Shown here one piece after another: positions 15,543-16,403 of a stretch of 16,403 nucleotides of DNA. Position 1 is the stretch's first letter, and each line of letters opens with the position of its first letter. This stretch comes from CAXMNX01 sp051009475 (lineage in GTDB: Bacteria > Pseudomonadota > Alphaproteobacteria > Rhodobacterales > Rhodobacteraceae): the NCBI GenBank assembly GCA_051009475.1, contig JBPCWO010000170.1:1-16403 (forward strand), given 5' to 3'. The position numbers were made by a program, and so were the translations under genes. A model generated the notes under the pieces. The model was given only the letters and a program-made list of their open reading frames with translations, ran no database searches and was not told where the DNA came from.

Positions 15543-16403
15543 ACCGTTTCGGTCACTTTTTTCAGGTGCCGCGGCGCATCTGGATTGATTCCGCGGGCGG
15601 CAGCGACCTGTTCCACCATCGAATAAAACGAAACGACCGCCGCAATCGAATCCGTCATCCAGTGATCAGTGCGAACATGCTCAAGGCAATTTGCGCGCCG
15701 CGCCTTGGCGCTGGTTACAAACACAACTGCGCCTTTTTCCGCCAGTGTGTCGGCGACATCGACCAACGCGTCTTCGGCGGCATCGCCGGCCGCAAAACCA
15801 ATAACAGGGAACCCACTGTCCACGATCGACACCGGTCCGTGAAGAACTTCGGCCGACGAGTAGCTTTCGGCGTGTATTTGCCAAGTCTCCTTGAACTTAA
15901 GCGCTGCTTCATTTGAAATGGCCCACGACGGCCCACGTCCGAGAGTATAAAGAGACTGTCCAGTGATTGCATTCGCAGCTGTCGACCAGTTACAGCGCGT
16001 TGCCTCGGCGAGTTTCTCGGGCAGTGCACGGATCGCGTTTAACAGCATTTCATTCTGGTCAATCTCGGCCAGCAACCAAAGACCAGCGACCAGAGACGTA
16101 ACGAAGGTCTTTGTGGCGGCGACACTTAGTTCGGGTCCCGCGTGGATCGGGAGCGCTGCTACCGCTGCATTGGCCAGCGGTGAGGCAGCGTCGTTTGTGA
16201 TCGCAACAGAATACGCGCCGCCTTCGGTGACCGTCTCGGTCATTTTTACGATGTCGGGGCTCTGGCCCGATTGTGAAACAGACAGACAAATGCTGTCTCG
16301 AACATCGAGCGTTGCGCCGTAAATCGAAGAGACCGATGGCCCGATCGATGCCATTGGGCGTCCGAGGAAGATTTCGCTGGCGTATTTTAGATAGGTGCAA
16401 GCG
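15539..16403 (-). CDS. SIS-domain sugar-phosphate isomerase/deaminase (NagB-II or AgaS/GlmS-like), 5' end outside the window
   Basis: About 287 residues are visible. The frame stays open to the right edge (upstream residues read ACTYLKYASEIFLGRP), so the ATG at 16354 is internal and roughly 50 N-terminal residues are missing. Two SIS domains are present. The first has SVSSIYGATL, SQSGQSPDIV (the phosphosugar-binding Ser-rich loop), ITNDAASPLA and GPELSVAATKTFVTSL. The second has GRGPSWAISNEAALKFKETW, then HAESYSSAEVLHGP containing the conserved Glu and His of GlmS-type isomerases. Because it is coupled to nagA, glucosamine-6-phosphate deaminase of the NagB-II type is the best guess; an N-terminal glutaminase domain, as in GlmS, cannot be excluded from this fragment alone but would not fit a catabolic pair. 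Confidence 0.88.
   Translation of the reverse strand, partial: ACTYLKYASEIFLGRPMASIGPSVSSIYGATLDVRDSICLSVSQSGQSPDIVKMTETVTEGGAYSVAITNDAASPLANAAVAALPIHAGPELSVAATKTFVTSLVAGLWLLAEIDQNEMLLNAIRALPEKLAEATRCNWSTAANAITGQSLYTLGRGPSWAISNEAALKFKETWQIHAESYSSAEVLHGPVSIVDSGFPVIGFAAGDAAEDALVDVADTLAEKGAVVFVTSAKARRANCLEHVRTDHWMTDSIAAVVSFYSMVEQVAAARGINPDAPRHLKKVTETV

Noticed and set aside
15539..16354. ATG at 16354 as the start of the SIS-domain gene
   Set aside because: Upstream in-frame residues to the window edge match the expected SIS N-terminal region, so this Met is internal.
1..16403. CRISPR arrays, tRNA/rRNA genes, insertion sequences or prophage remains
   Set aside because: No phased repeats longer than the heptamer array, no transposase or integrase-like frames and no RNA gene patterns were seen by eye.

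Overview
The window (about 16.4 kb, moderately GC-rich) looks like the chromosome of a marine alphaproteobacterium, most likely a Rhodobacteraceae/roseobacter relative. This rests on the gene families, compact packing with ATGA overlaps and the paired dimethylglycine-dehydrogenase-like genes; no rRNA or tRNA confirms it. I see no mobile elements, CRISPR arrays, tRNA genes or obvious pseudogenes. The longest stretches without a gene are about 197 bp (11587-11783) and 176 bp (14191-14366).

Region 1 (1-8381) is a methylated-amine module on the + strand. It holds a trimethylamine-methyltransferase (MttB) superfamily protein cut by the left edge, two tandem FAD/folate N-demethylases of about 800 aa (DMGDH/SarDH type), and a class III PLP aminotransferase. 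The last three are tightly packed (ATGA overlap, then a 10-bp gap). Together they could strip three N-methyl groups from a quaternary amine and then transaminate the free amine. A small PAPS-type sulfotransferase gene sits in the middle on the opposite strand, its end overlapping the methyltransferase end.

Region 2 (8403-11586, - strand) reads right to left: a 58-aa predicted membrane peptide, a cysteine synthase fused to a C-terminal glutaredoxin, and a group II PLP decarboxylase whose start overlaps the fusion gene by 19 bp. This looks like a sulfur amino-acid mini-operon: synthesis (possibly via S-sulfocysteine), reduction, then decarboxylation of some amino acid.

Region 3 (11587-13772, + strand) is a divergent SARP-type regulator: an OmpR-like winged helix, a BTAD, a TolB/FlgO-like domain and TPRs. 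The intergenic region has about five heptamers of the form GCCGTGA spaced 10-12 bp apart, just upstream of a sigma-70-like promoter. This is the layout known for SARP operators.

Region 4 (13840-16403, - strand) contains a small DsrE-family sulfur-relay-like protein and an amino-sugar pair: nagA (GlcNAc-6-P deacetylase) overlapping by ATGA a SIS-domain sugar-phosphate isomerase/deaminase that runs off the right edge.

The most interesting candidates are the four-gene N-demethylation/transamination route, the cysteine synthase-glutaredoxin-decarboxylase operon with its small membrane peptide, and the SARP-like repeat operator between that operon and the regulator.
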